Notes: generated from the sequence alone by a model not told the origin. DNA of 34,263 nt from CAYVDH01 sp964450355 (GCA_964450355.1 CAYVDH010000015.1:1-34263); one strand, 5' to 3'; counted from the stretch's first letter, positions 1 to 8,257 are shown. Translations and numbers: made by a program.

Positions 1-1
1 A

Positions 2-286
2 AAAAACTATTCTTATTCGGCTTTAGGGGCATCTGGAGCCATTGCGGCTGTTTTATTTTCATATGTTATTTTAAATCCTAATGGGAAATTGTTGATTTAT
101 GCTTTTTTGCCCATAAAAGCATGGCTTTTTGGCTTGTTGTATTTGTTTTACGAATATTACATGGGGAAAAAACAATTGGATAACATTGGTCATGATGCGC
201 ATTTTTTTGGAGCTGTTTTTGGAGTAATTTTCATCATTTTAATTGACCCAAACAATGTTGTCAATTTTATAGAAAAATTGTTTTAA
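2..286 (+). CDS. Rhomboid-family intramembrane serine protease (C-terminal fragment)
   Basis: The last 94 residues of a protein whose start lies before the window; the frame is open from base 2. It shows the two catalytic signatures of rhomboid proteases: the serine motif GASGA near its beginning, at the start of a membrane helix, and a late His-containing helix with AHFFGAVFG, which fits the TM6 pattern AHxxGxxxG. Between them are hydrophobic segments with an FLPIKAW element typical of the loop before TM5 in bacterial rhomboids. The protein would cleave membrane-protein substrates within the inner membrane. Only the C-terminal half is visible, so subfamily and substrate cannot be judged. The next gene has its own promoter, so co-transcription is not required. 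Confidence 0.82.
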   Translation, partial: KNYSYSALGASGAIAAVLFSYVILNPNGKLLIYAFLPIKAWLFGLLYLFYEYYMGKKQLDNIGHDAHFFGAVFGVIFIILIDPNNVVNFIEKLF

Positions 287-291
287 AAACT

Positions 292-325
292 TTTGTCTTT
301 TTCTCGATTTTTGGCATTAGATTTG
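292..325 (+). promoter_or_regulatory. Bacteroidota-type promoter for the DUF853 gene
   Basis: A -33-like TTTG at 292-295 and an exact TAnnTTTG -7 box (TAGATTTG, 318-325) are separated by 22 bases, within or at the edge of the range reported for Bacteroidota sigma factor promoters. The ATG of the next gene is at 345, giving a short leader. Confidence 0.6.
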
Positions 326-344
326 TCATTTTAAAAAAAACATT

Positions 345-1898
345 ATGCCAAGTTCAGAAGACTTAAAAAAAATAATTGAAAATTCTTTTTCTTACAACGG
401 TACAAGCATTATATTAGGTGCTGCAAAGTTCCAAGACGAAGTATTGAGCAATTGCTTAATAAAAGCACCATTAAAAACATTTAATAGACATGGTTTGATA
501 GCAGGGGCTACTGGAACTGGAAAAACTAAAACACTTCAAAACATTGCAGAAAAATTATCTCAACAAGGTGTTCCAACTTTGTTAATGGACATCAAAGGCG
601 ATTTAAGTGGAATTTCTCAACCCGGCAGTGCTAATGCTAAAATAGATGAAAGACATGCCAAAATAGGAATGGAATGGAAGCCATCTGCTTGTCCTACAGA
701 ATTGCTTTCTATATCAGGAGAAAAAGGTGTTAAATTACGTGCAACAGTATCAGAATTTGGACCAGTTTTGTTCTCTAAAATATTAGAATTAAACGATACT
801 CAAAGTGGTGTTGTTAGTCTTATTTTTAAATATTGTGATGATAAAAAATGGCCACTACTTGACATCAAAGATTTTAGAAAAATATGTCAATATTTACAAA
901 CCGATGAAGGTAAAAATGAAGTTGAAAAAAATTATGGATTGGTGAGCTCGGTTACACTAGGAGCCATTTTAAGAAATCTTTTGGAGCTTGAACAACAAGG
1001 CGCTGATCAGTTTTTTGGAGAAAGAAGTTTTGAAGTCAATGATTTATTGAGAACAGATAACAATGGTCACGGATATTGTAACATTTTAAGATTAGCTGAC
1101 ATACAAAGTAAGCCCAAATTATTTTCTACATTCATGTTGTGTTTAATGGCTGAAATTTATGCAACTTTACCTGAAAAAGGAGACATGGACAAACCACAAC
1201 TTTGTGTATTTATAGACGAAGCACATTTGATTTTCAGCGAAGCCTCTAAAGCTCTGTTAGATCAAATTACTACCATAGTGAAATTGATTCGTTCTAAAGG
1301 GGTAGGTTTGTATTTCATTACTCAAGACCCTACGGATGTGCCAGAGGAAATTCTTGGACAATTAGGGATGAAAATTCAACATGCACTGAGAGCCTTTACA
1401 GAAAAAGACCGTAAAGCCATTAAAACTGTGGCTGAAAATTTCCCTCCAAGTGAGTTTTATAAAACATCTGATTTGTTAACAGGTTTAGGAATAGGGGAGG
1501 CTTTGATTACCGTATTAGATGAAAAAGGAATTCCAAGTCCATTGATGCATACTTACTTAACAGCGCCTCAAAGTAGAATGGATGTCATTACAAATGATGA
1601 AATGAATGCCATTGTTGACAATTCGAGAATTGCGAAATTTTACAATGAAGTGATTGATCGTGAAAGTGCTTTTGAAATTTTAAGTAAAAAATTAGAATCG
1701 ATAGAAGAAAAAGAAAAAGAAGAGCAACAAGAAAAGGAAGAAGAAAAAGAAGAAAAGAAAAGTAAAAATGAAAAATCTACTGTAGAAAAAGTGTTAAACA
1801 ATTCAATTACTAAAACCGTTTTAAGAGAGGTGACACGTGGACTTTTAGGAGTGCTAGGATTAAAGTCTTCTACTAGAAAAAAATCAAGCTGGTTTTAA
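345..1898 (+). CDS. DUF853 / HerA-like P-loop ATPase (YjgR family)
   Basis: A 517-residue cytoplasmic ATPase of the DUF853 family (E. coli YjgR), related to the HerA/FtsK class of ring-forming motor ATPases. Walker A is GATGTGKT at residues 54-61, and Walker B with its catalytic acid is FIDEAH with DEAH at 291-294. The segment after it (YFITQDPTDVPEEILGQLG) carries the sensor-like Gln/Asp region of the family. Residues of about 450-482 form a Glu/Lys-rich, probably coiled stretch, followed by a basic tail. The family is widespread and its role is not settled; DNA or protein translocation is inferred from the fold. The next gene starts one base after the stop, so the two products are probably made together. 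Confidence 0.88.
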   Translation: MPSSEDLKKIIENSFSYNGTSIILGAAKFQDEVLSNCLIKAPLKTFNRHGLIAGATGTGKTKTLQNIAEKLSQQGVPTLLMDIKGDLSGISQPGSANAKIDERHAKIGMEWKPSACPTELLSISGEKGVKLRATVSEFGPVLFSKILELNDTQSGVVSLIFKYCDDKKWPLLDIKDFRKICQYLQTDEGKNEVEKNYGLVSSVTLGAILRNLLELEQQGADQFFGERSFEVNDLLRTDNNGHGYCNILRLADIQSKPKLFSTFMLCLMAEIYATLPEKGDMDKPQLCVFIDEAHLIFSEASKALLDQITTIVKLIRSKGVGLYFITQDPTDVPEEILGQLGMKIQHALRAFTEKDRKAIKTVAENFPPSEFYKTSDLLTGLGIGEALITVLDEKGIPSPLMHTYLTAPQSRMDVITNDEMNAIVDNSRIAKFYNEVIDRESAFEILSKKLESIEEKEKEEQQEKEEEKEEKKSKNEKSTVEKVLNNSITKTVLREVTRGLLGVLGLKSSTRKKSSWF

Positions 1899-1899
1899 A

Positions 1900-2352
1900 A
1901 TGAATAAAGAATTATTAAATAAAATTAACGATAAATTAAAAGTGTTGATCAAAGAAAAATACGAATTAAATTCGTATGATGTTAATCAATTATCTCATGC
2001 CGGTCAAATGTCTTTTCAAGAAAGTATCAAAAAATTTGTAATGAAAAATGGCACTTCCGAAATCGAACAAATGATGTTTAATCAATTAAGCCCCGAAAAA
2101 AGCGAATTGGTAAAACAAGCAAAATTGGAATTAAATAAAGCCATTGTTGATAAACAAATTCTAGACCATGCAAAAAGTGAAAACTTAGCTGGTTTTAGTT
2201 GCGACTTTTTAATTCAAGAAATCATCAAAGAATTTAATGAAACTAATCATCCAAAAAACACTGACGGAATAGCTGATTTTTTAGGCATTGATTCTAATTT
2301 ATTGAAGTTAGTAAATTCACCAGCTGCCAAGTTTTTTGGCAAGTTTTTTTAA
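1900..2352 (+). CDS. Uncharacterised helical protein coupled to the DUF853 ATPase
   Basis: A 150-residue protein that I do not recognise. It has no signal peptide or membrane segment, is rich in Lys, Glu, Asn and Leu, and reads as almost entirely alpha-helical. It ends in a hydrophobic, Phe-rich tail (KFFGKFF). Its ATG begins one base after the stop of the DUF853 ATPase, which implies translational coupling and suggests, without proving, a functional link. The strong coding pattern and the close spacing on both sides make it a real gene. The dodecin gene follows 29 bases later and probably shares the transcript. Confidence 0.75.
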   Translation: MNKELLNKINDKLKVLIKEKYELNSYDVNQLSHAGQMSFQESIKKFVMKNGTSEIEQMMFNQLSPEKSELVKQAKLELNKAIVDKQILDHAKSENLAGFSCDFLIQEIIKEFNETNHPKNTDGIADFLGIDSNLLKLVNSPAAKFFGKFF

Positions 2353-2381
2353 CAAATAAAACCATTTAAATCAAAATAAAT

Positions 2382-2606
2382 ATGTCAGTATTAAAAGTCA
2401 TCGAAGTATTAGCTAATTCTACCAAAAGTTGGGAAGATGCAGCAGCAAATGCAGTAGCAGAAGCAAGCAAATCAGTTAGAGGGATTAAATCCATTTACAT
2501 TCAAGAGCAAAATGCCTCAGTAGTCAATGGTAAAATCACTGAGTACCGCATCAATGCAAAAATCACTTTCGCAATTGAAAAAGCTACAAGCAAGAAAAAA
2601 AAGTAA
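2382..2606 (+). CDS. Dodecin family protein
   Basis: A 74-residue protein of the dodecin family, which assembles as hollow dodecamers that bind and store flavin or coenzymes. The order beta strand, helix, two beta strands is visible: N-terminal strand (VLKVIEVLA), helix from about residue 17 (WEDAAANAVAEASKSV), then paired strands (SIYIQEQNASV, TEYRINAKITF). By eye alignment, the Trp that stacks on the flavin in haloarchaeal dodecin is replaced here (the Gly-Ile-Lys-Ser-Ile-Tyr region), so ligand binding may differ. The tail is basic (KKKK). It is the last gene of the DUF853 cluster and is followed by a terminator. Confidence 0.88.
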   Translation: MSVLKVIEVLANSTKSWEDAAANAVAEASKSVRGIKSIYIQEQNASVVNGKITEYRINAKITFAIEKATSKKKK

Positions 2607-2627
2607 TCTAAAAAAGAACAATTAGTA

Positions 2628-2659
2628 TAGGCATGGAAATAGTTCATGCCTATTTTTTT
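2628..2659 (+). terminator. Intrinsic terminator after the dodecin gene
   Basis: A perfect 8-bp stem, TAGGCATG (2628-2635) with CATGCCTA (2645-2652), around a 9-base loop, followed at once by seven T residues (2653-2659). It separates the DUF853-dodecin cluster from the symporter gene. Confidence 0.85.
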
Positions 2660-2706
2660 GGTTAAAATTTTGGTTTTTTCAATAAACTTTATCATCTTGC
2701 GGGCTT

Positions 2707-4464
2707 ATGTCTAATAAAGAATCTTGGGGGTCAAGAGTTGGTTTGATTTTAGCCATGGCTGGAAATGCTGTGGGGTTGGGAAATTTTTTAAGATTTCCTG
2801 TTCAGGCCATTCAAAATGGTGGAGGAGCTTTTATCATTCCCTACTTAGTTTGTTTTTTGTTAATGGGTATTCCTTTGTTATATGTTGAATGGGCTATTGG
2901 TAGATTTGGTGGTAAGAGTAACAACCATTCTACTCCTTTTATTCTTCAAAGCATGGATAAAAGAAGGCTTTGGAAATACATAGGTGTGTTTGGTATCTTT
3001 ACTAATATTGCTGTTGCTGCCTATTATTGTTATTTAGAAAGCTGGACTCTTAGTTATGTTTATCACTCCATAGTTGGAACTTTTTCAGGTCAAAGCCAAG
3101 CAGATATTGCTTCTTTTTTTGGTAAATACATTTCTTTAAATACAAGTGAGCCTATCATTTTCTGGATTATTTGTTCGCTTCTTAATACTTGGATTTTAAG
3201 TAAAGGATTGAGTGGAGGTGTTGAAAAAACTGCCAAAATTGGAATGCCATTATTGATATTATTTGGAATCATATTGGCAATAAAAGGAATTACACTTAAA
3301 AGTGGAAGTCAAGGAGCAATCAACGATGGAACCGTTGGATTGAACTATTTATGGACTCCAGATTTTGATTCCATTTGGAACTTTAAAGTGTGGTTAGCTG
3401 CTGCAGGTCAAATATTTTTCACCTTGTCTTTAGGGATGGGTTCAATACATTGTTATGCTTCTTATGTGAAATCAAAAGATGACATTGCTCTTAACTCGCA
3501 ATCTGCAGGCTGGATGAACGAGTTTGTTGAAGTAGTTCTTGGGAGTTCAATATTAATACCAATCGCTATTGGATATTTAGGAATTGACACTGTGGTTGAA
3601 ATGACAAAGACTGGAGGTTTAGGTTTAGGATTTAAAACGTTGCCATATTTATTTCAACAATGGGGAAGTACATTGGCTGCCATTAGCGGAGTAATGTGGT
3701 TTGGTTTGTTGTTTTTTGCAGGAATCACCTCTTCATTAGCAATGGGTACACCTTGGATAGGTTTTCTTCAAGATGAATTTGGATGGAAAAGAGAATCTGC
3801 TGCATGGTCGTTTGGCTTAATTGTATTGGTTTTAGGTTTACCTACAGTATTGTTTTTTAATCAAGGAGTTTTTGATGAATATGATTATTGGGCAGGTACA
3901 GTCTCACTAGTAGTTTTTGCACTAGTAGAAATCATATTGTTTTCATGGGTATTTGGTATCAATAGAGGTTGGGCTGAAATTACTGACGGAGCAGACATCA
4001 AAGTTCCAATGTTTTATAAATTTATCATCAAATGGATAACCCCTTTGATTTTAGGATTTGTTTTTGTAGGTAGTCTTCCTAGTATTTGGAGCACCATTAA
4101 TCATACCGATACAAAACAAGAAATTGCCTATGCTCAAAATCCTGAAAATTTAATTAAAGAAATTGAAGAAATAAAATTTAATCAATTAAAAAATATTGAC
4201 GATTCTACGATTTTTAAAAGTGAAAATATCATGAAGAATATGGCATTGTCTAAGGAACAAAAACAAGCTGTATTTTTGGCAAGAGAAAAGCAAAACAAAT
4301 ACAATGAGTATAAGTCTTCAAATTTCAAATTAAACGAATTTGTAGAAGGGAATAATAAAACCATGTTATATAAAAATATTTCAAGACCATTTTTATTGAT
4401 AGTATTTGCACTGATTGCTTTCATGGTTTATACAGCTAATAAGAAAAAAAATAAAACAATATAA
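2707..4464 (+). CDS. LeuT-like sodium-dependent transporter (NSS/SNF family)
   Basis: A 585-residue secondary transporter, probably for amino acids, driven by sodium. It resembles LeuT closely: the unwound TM1 motif GNAVGLGNF at residues 19-27 followed by RFP and NGGGAF; YYCYLESW in TM3 containing the substrate-contacting Tyr; GQIFFTLSLG in TM6; and LLFFAGITSSLA in TM8 with the Na2-site Ser/Thr residues. About twelve membrane segments are expected. Unlike LeuT, it has a hydrophilic, Lys/Glu/Asn-rich insert of about 95 residues (roughly 462-556) between TM11 and TM12. Two tiny membrane proteins follow with 3-base gaps, the first like the MetS small subunit of other NSS transporters. Substrate is not predictable beyond amino-acid-like. 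Confidence 0.93.
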   Translation: MSNKESWGSRVGLILAMAGNAVGLGNFLRFPVQAIQNGGGAFIIPYLVCFLLMGIPLLYVEWAIGRFGGKSNNHSTPFILQSMDKRRLWKYIGVFGIFTNIAVAAYYCYLESWTLSYVYHSIVGTFSGQSQADIASFFGKYISLNTSEPIIFWIICSLLNTWILSKGLSGGVEKTAKIGMPLLILFGIILAIKGITLKSGSQGAINDGTVGLNYLWTPDFDSIWNFKVWLAAAGQIFFTLSLGMGSIHCYASYVKSKDDIALNSQSAGWMNEFVEVVLGSSILIPIAIGYLGIDTVVEMTKTGGLGLGFKTLPYLFQQWGSTLAAISGVMWFGLLFFAGITSSLAMGTPWIGFLQDEFGWKRESAAWSFGLIVLVLGLPTVLFFNQGVFDEYDYWAGTVSLVVFALVEIILFSWVFGINRGWAEITDGADIKVPMFYKFIIKWITPLILGFVFVGSLPSIWSTINHTDTKQEIAYAQNPENLIKEIEEIKFNQLKNIDDSTIFKSENIMKNMALSKEQKQAVFLAREKQNKYNEYKSSNFKLNEFVEGNNKTMLYKNISRPFLLIVFALIAFMVYTANKKKNKTI

Positions 4465-4467
4465 AGA

Positions 4468-4602
4468 ATGAATACAAGCGCAATAATCATGATAGTGGGT
4501 TCTTTTATAGTAGTTACATTCATGACAATATACTACTTTGTTAAGGTTTTAAGGACCCCAGTTAAGGATCCAAAAAACGATAGTTATGAAGAAACAAATT
4601 AA
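4468..4602 (+). CDS. MetS-like small subunit of the NSS transporter
   Basis: A 44-residue protein that begins 3 bases after the symporter stop. It has one membrane segment (about residues 5-25) preceded by the N-terminal signature MNTSAIIMI, which matches the start of MetS-type small subunits (T-x-A/S-A-I-I-M-M) known from the Corynebacterium MetPS methionine/alanine importer. The C-terminal half is charged and cytosolic in character (KVLRTPVKDPKND). Being directly behind an NSS gene is the expected MetS context. It is too short for most ORF callers. Function is inferred from the motif and position. Confidence 0.72.
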   Translation: MNTSAIIMIVGSFIVVTFMTIYYFVKVLRTPVKDPKNDSYEETN

Positions 4603-4605
4603 TCC

Positions 4606-4767
4606 ATGAAAGATTCTGTTAATGCCATAACCAAAGAAAGTTTTAAAGCCAATTTAATAGCTTCTGAAATCATTATTACAGCTATTGTATTGATTGGTTT
4701 TTATATCATTTTTAATAAATTCAATAAAAAGCAAAGAGCTTTTAAAGAATCAAATAAAAATAATTGA
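4606..4767 (+). CDS. Second single-TM microprotein behind the NSS transporter
   Basis: A 53-residue ORF starting 3 bases after the MetS-like gene. Residues 1-16 are polar, about 17-36 form one hydrophobic segment (LIASEIIITAIVLIGFYIIF), and the tail is strongly basic (NKFNKKQRAFK). I know of no family for it. The tight packing (symporter, 3 bases, MetS-like, 3 bases, this ORF) is what supports it as a gene. It could be another small transporter subunit or regulator. Its stop lies 41 bases before the ATG of the L,D-transpeptidase gene. Confidence 0.6.
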   Translation: MKDSVNAITKESFKANLIASEIIITAIVLIGFYIIFNKFNKKQRAFKESNKNN

Positions 4768-4808
4768 CATTGGTGCAATATTTAATTTTTATTTGGCGTT
4801 ATAAGTAC

Positions 4809-5429
4809 ATGAAGTATTTAATATTATGTCTTGTCGCTTTAGCATTTTGTTTGAGTAGCTTCAAATCTTTGACAAATGATAAAGGTCCTAAACCAAAAAA
4901 AGTTTACAAAGACACCATTTATTTGTGGAAAACAAAAACAAAACCAGTAGTTACAACTTCACCTAAAAAACCATCAGTAGCAGAAGAAGATAGAGTTATT
5001 TCTATAACATCTGAAATTACAAAATTTAAAGTGAAAAAAAGCGACCAAAAACTATATGTGTATTTTGGAGATACAGTCAAAGTGTTTAAAATTTCTTTGG
5101 GGGCAAATCCTGTAGGACATAAACAAAAACAAGGAGATAATAAAACTCCTGAAGGAACTTATACCATTACCTTTAAGAATCCAAATAGCAGAGGATTTCG
5201 CTCATTGAAATTGTCTTATCCTAACGATAATGATAGAAAGAATGCTAAAAAACTTGGGGTAAATCCTGGAGGGGATATTTGCTTACATGGTTTGTGGTAT
5301 GATACACAAGACCCTAAAAACCATTGGAAGGATAACTGGACTCAAGGTTGTATTGCTGTAAATAACCAACAAATTGAAGAAATATTTCAGCACACTAAAG
5401 TCAATACTGAAATCACAATTTTACCATAA
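4809..5429 (+). CDS. L,D-transpeptidase (YkuD domain)
   Basis: A 206-residue exported protein. An N-terminal hydrophobic segment (residues 2-18) is a signal peptide or anchor, followed by a Lys/Pro-rich linker (to about 60) and the YkuD catalytic domain (about 70-206). The catalytic pair is visible: His160 in CLHGLW and Cys181 in WTQGCIAVNN, the family's [ST]xGC(x)xxN motif. Such enzymes make 3-3 cross-links in peptidoglycan or attach proteins to it, in the periplasm. I chose the ATG at 4809 because the signal peptide begins there; an in-frame TTG at 4764 overlaps the preceding ORF and would put polar residues before it. Confidence 0.88.
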   Translation: MKYLILCLVALAFCLSSFKSLTNDKGPKPKKVYKDTIYLWKTKTKPVVTTSPKKPSVAEEDRVISITSEITKFKVKKSDQKLYVYFGDTVKVFKISLGANPVGHKQKQGDNKTPEGTYTITFKNPNSRGFRSLKLSYPNDNDRKNAKKLGVNPGGDICLHGLWYDTQDPKNHWKDNWTQGCIAVNNQQIEEIFQHTKVNTEITILP

Positions 5430-5454
5430 GATTAGAATTTTGATTGAATGGCAT

Positions 5455-5462
5455 TATCTTTG
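5455..5462 (+). promoter_or_regulatory. -7 promoter box for the MlaD-like gene
   Basis: An exact TAnnTTTG match (TATCTTTG), 20 bases before the ATG at 5483. No convincing -33 TTG is seen at the usual spacing. Confidence 0.5.
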
Positions 5463-5482
5463 TTGAAATTTACAAAACAATA

Positions 5483-6451
5483 ATGGCTTTTAAAGTATCA
5501 AATGAAACAAAAGTTGGAGCGCTTGCCGCAGTTGCAATTACTTTCCTAGTTTTAGGTTATAATTTTATGTCTGGAAAAGGCAGTTTGTTTTCAAAAAGAA
5601 CTACTTTTCATGTTGAATTTCCAAATGTTTCCGATTTAAATACATCTACTCCCGTATTATACAATGGTTTCAAAATTGGGAACATCACCGATATCGAATT
5701 AAATAAAGATAAAAATGATTTCATTGTTTATTTTGATATAACTGAAGATATACAAGTGCCAGATAATTCTAGAGTTAAAGTAATTTCAAGTTTATTGGGA
5801 GAAAAATCATTGAGTTTAGTCAAAGGTAACTCACAAAAATTTGCTATTGATGGCGCTTCTCTAATGAATTTACAAGATACTGGATTGATGGAATCTGTGA
5901 GTTTAGTGTTTAAACCATTAAGCTCAAAAATCAATAGCATTGTAAGTTCTTTAGATAGCCTAATGGCTGATGGAGAGCTTAATAAATCTGTTGCTTCTTT
6001 GAATGCTTCATTAAAATCATTTACAAGAACTAGTGATAATGCTTCGCTTCTATTGGAACAAAACATGCCTAAACTTACTAATATATTAACCAATGTTGAA
6101 AGCATCACTAGCAATTTAAAAAACAACAATGAACAAATCAGTTTAATTGTAGCTAACTTAAAAACAACAACAGATAATCTTGCTGCAGCTAAAATTAAAG
6201 AAGCTGTAGATAATGCAAACATGGTTCTTAATCAAGTGGGTAGCATCATGGAAAAAGTAAACAAAGGAGAAGGTACTTTAGGTTTGTTAGTCAATGATAA
6301 AGAATTATACAATAATCTAAATAAAACTGCTAAAGACCTTGATACAATTCTCATTGATTTAAATAAATACCCAGCTAAATACATCCCAATCCCATTTACT
6401 AAAAATCAAAGAAAAAAAGCAATTCAAGCAAGCCAAAACAACAATCCTTAA
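5483..6451 (+). CDS. MlaD/MCE family lipid-transport protein
   Basis: A 322-residue protein with an N-terminal membrane anchor (residues 10-27), one MCE domain (about 39-116: FHVEFPNVSDLNTSTPVLYNGFKIGNI and so on) and a long C-terminal helical region (about 135-290) of the kind that forms a needle or tunnel in periplasmic MCE assemblies. It would bind phospholipid between inner and outer membranes as the substrate-binding part of an Mla-type ABC system, whose permease and ATPase genes are not in this window. The ATG at 5483 is preferred over an in-frame TTG at 5444 because the -7 box at 5455-5462 lies between them and the family usually starts just before the anchor. The last residues are basic. 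Confidence 0.88.
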   Translation: MAFKVSNETKVGALAAVAITFLVLGYNFMSGKGSLFSKRTTFHVEFPNVSDLNTSTPVLYNGFKIGNITDIELNKDKNDFIVYFDITEDIQVPDNSRVKVISSLLGEKSLSLVKGNSQKFAIDGASLMNLQDTGLMESVSLVFKPLSSKINSIVSSLDSLMADGELNKSVASLNASLKSFTRTSDNASLLLEQNMPKLTNILTNVESITSNLKNNNEQISLIVANLKTTTDNLAAAKIKEAVDNANMVLNQVGSIMEKVNKGEGTLGLLVNDKELYNNLNKTAKDLDTILIDLNKYPAKYIPIPFTKNQRKKAIQASQNNNP

Positions 6452-6480
6452 TTTTTTTTCTTTTAATTAAGAAAATAGTG

Positions 6481-6586
6481 TATTATTGCAGCACTGATTC
6501 AATGTTAAACACATTCTAAGGATTAGTCAACCCCCTTTTTTTATCATTAATTAAACAATATATTTTCTTTTAATAAATCCGTATAA
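6481..6586 (+). promoter_or_regulatory. Candidate rho promoter and leader
   Basis: TATTATTG at 6481-6488 is a one-mismatch -7 box; if used, rho mRNA has a leader of about 95 bases, much longer than others here. The leader contains a C5T7 run (CCCCCTTTTTTT) near 6531-6542. Autoregulation of rho through its leader is known in E. coli, but I see no convincing attenuator hairpin. Confidence 0.3.
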
Positions 6587-8257
6587 ATGGACCCTGTAGA
6601 AATTTTAAACAAACCGATTGAAGAACTTAGAGTTATAGCTAACGCTATTGGAATTGAAAATGCTGAAAACCTAAGTCATGAAGAACTAACCTCTAAAATT
6701 AAAGCCTTAGAAGAAGGTAATAATGACGATGTAAAATCAAATTCAATTGAGCCAAAAAAGAAAAGACCTAGAAAGCCAAAAAATAATGAAAATGCTAAAG
6801 AGGTTGAAAACATCAACAAAATTAAAGAAGCTAAACCCAAAGAACTACTTACAGATGAAATAGCTGATTTGACTGAAGTAGAAATAGTAAACGATATTAT
6901 TGAACCCATAATTGAAGAGCCTGTTGTTAACCAAACCTTAAATGAGTCACCTTTAAAAGAAGAAACAACTCAAGATTTTAATACTCCTGTAGAAGAAGCA
7001 ATTAAAGTTGTTGTAGAAAATAATGGTGTAAATCCTAATCAACAAGATCAAATTAATAGGCAGCTAGAAAGAGAAAGACAAGACAAAGAAAGACAAGAAA
7101 AAGAAGCGGCTAAAAGAGAAAGACTTCAACAGTTGTTAGAACTAGAAGGAGTTATTACTACATTAGGAGTTCTTGAAATTGTTCCAGATGGTTTTGGTTT
7201 CTTAAGATCATCCGATTACAATTACATGGCTTCGCCTGATGATGTTTACATTGCACCTAATCAAATAAGATCGCATGGTTTGAAAACAGGAGATACCATA
7301 TTGTGTAGCATTCGCCCACCTAAAGAAGGTGAAAAATATTTTGCTTTGGTTAAAGTGGAAAGAATAAATGGTAAAACCATTGAACAAATTAGAGACAGAG
7401 TTAGTTTTGAGCACCTCACTCCATTATTCCCTAATGAAAAACTAAATCTAGTTGATAAAAATGATAATTACAGTACCAGAATTATCGATTTAGTGTCTCC
7501 AATAGGAAAAGGACAAAGAGGTTTAATAGTTGCCCAACCTAAAACAGGGAAAACTCAGTTATTAAAAAGCTTAGCTAATGCCATTGCGACTAACCACCCT
7601 GAAGTGTACATGATCATTTTATTGATAGACGAAAGGCCAGAGGAGGTTACTGATATGGCTAGAAGTGTGAAAGCTGAAGTTGTTGCAAGCACCTTTGATG
7701 AACCAGCGGATAAACATGTGAAATTAGCCAACATTGTATTGGAGAAAGCTAAACGTCTTACAGAATGTGGTCACGATGTTGTCATTTTATTAGATTCTAT
7801 AACCCGTATGGCTCGTGCATACAATACCGTACAACCTGCCTCAGGTAAAATCTTAACAGGAGGTGTTGATGCCAATGCACTACAAAAGCCTAAACGTTTT
7901 TTCGGAGCTGCAAGAAACATTGAAAATGGGGGTTCATTAACTATCATCGCTACTGCACTTACTGAAACAGGTAGTAAAATGGATGAAGTGATATTTGAAG
8001 AATTTAAAGGCACAGGTAACATGGAACTTCAATTGGATAGAAAATTAAGCAATAAACGAATATATCCTGCAATTGATATTGTGGCATCTAGCACCCGAAG
8101 AGAAGATATGTTGTTAGATAAAAGTACCCTTCAAAAAATGTGGGTACTGAGAAATCACTTAGCAGATATGAATAGTGAAGAAGCTATGCGAACCATGATG
8201 AAATACATGGAAGGTACAAAAGATAACAATGAGTTTCTTGTAAGTATGAATGGTTAA
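6587..8257 (+). CDS. rho: Transcription termination factor Rho
   Basis: A 556-residue hexameric RNA-dependent ATPase that ends transcription. It has a Rho_N/SAP-like domain (residues 1-44), a charged low-complexity insert (about 45-180, rich in Lys, Glu, Asn and Pro), a cold-shock-like primary RNA-binding domain (about 186-265, with the DGFGFLR motif), and the RecA-like motor: Walker A AQPKTGKT at 316-323, Walker B Asp403 in VILLDSITR, and the GGVDANALQKPKRFFGAAR Q-loop region. The large insert is typical of Bacteroidota Rho and explains the length (E. coli Rho is 419 residues). The gene stands alone and converges on the aroF-type gene 21 bases downstream, without a strong terminator between them. 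Confidence 0.97.
   Translation: MDPVEILNKPIEELRVIANAIGIENAENLSHEELTSKIKALEEGNNDDVKSNSIEPKKKRPRKPKNNENAKEVENINKIKEAKPKELLTDEIADLTEVEIVNDIIEPIIEEPVVNQTLNESPLKEETTQDFNTPVEEAIKVVVENNGVNPNQQDQINRQLERERQDKERQEKEAAKRERLQQLLELEGVITTLGVLEIVPDGFGFLRSSDYNYMASPDDVYIAPNQIRSHGLKTGDTILCSIRPPKEGEKYFALVKVERINGKTIEQIRDRVSFEHLTPLFPNEKLNLVDKNDNYSTRIIDLVSPIGKGQRGLIVAQPKTGKTQLLKSLANAIATNHPEVYMIILLIDERPEEVTDMARSVKAEVVASTFDEPADKHVKLANIVLEKAKRLTECGHDVVILLDSITRMARAYNTVQPASGKILTGGVDANALQKPKRFFGAARNIENGGSLTIIATALTETGSKMDEVIFEEFKGTGNMELQLDRKLSNKRIYPAIDIVASSTRREDMLLDKSTLQKMWVLRNHLADMNSEEAMRTMMKYMEGTKDNNEFLVSMNG

Noticed and set aside
345..2606. DUF853 ATPase cluster as a defence system
   Set aside because: There is no nuclease, toxin, sensor domain or mobile-element context; the neighbours are dodecin and housekeeping genes.
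5728..6222. A 164-codon antisense ORF over the MlaD-like gene
   Set aside because: It lies wholly opposite a well-supported coding gene, reads as Leu/Ser-rich antisense and has no start signal of its own.
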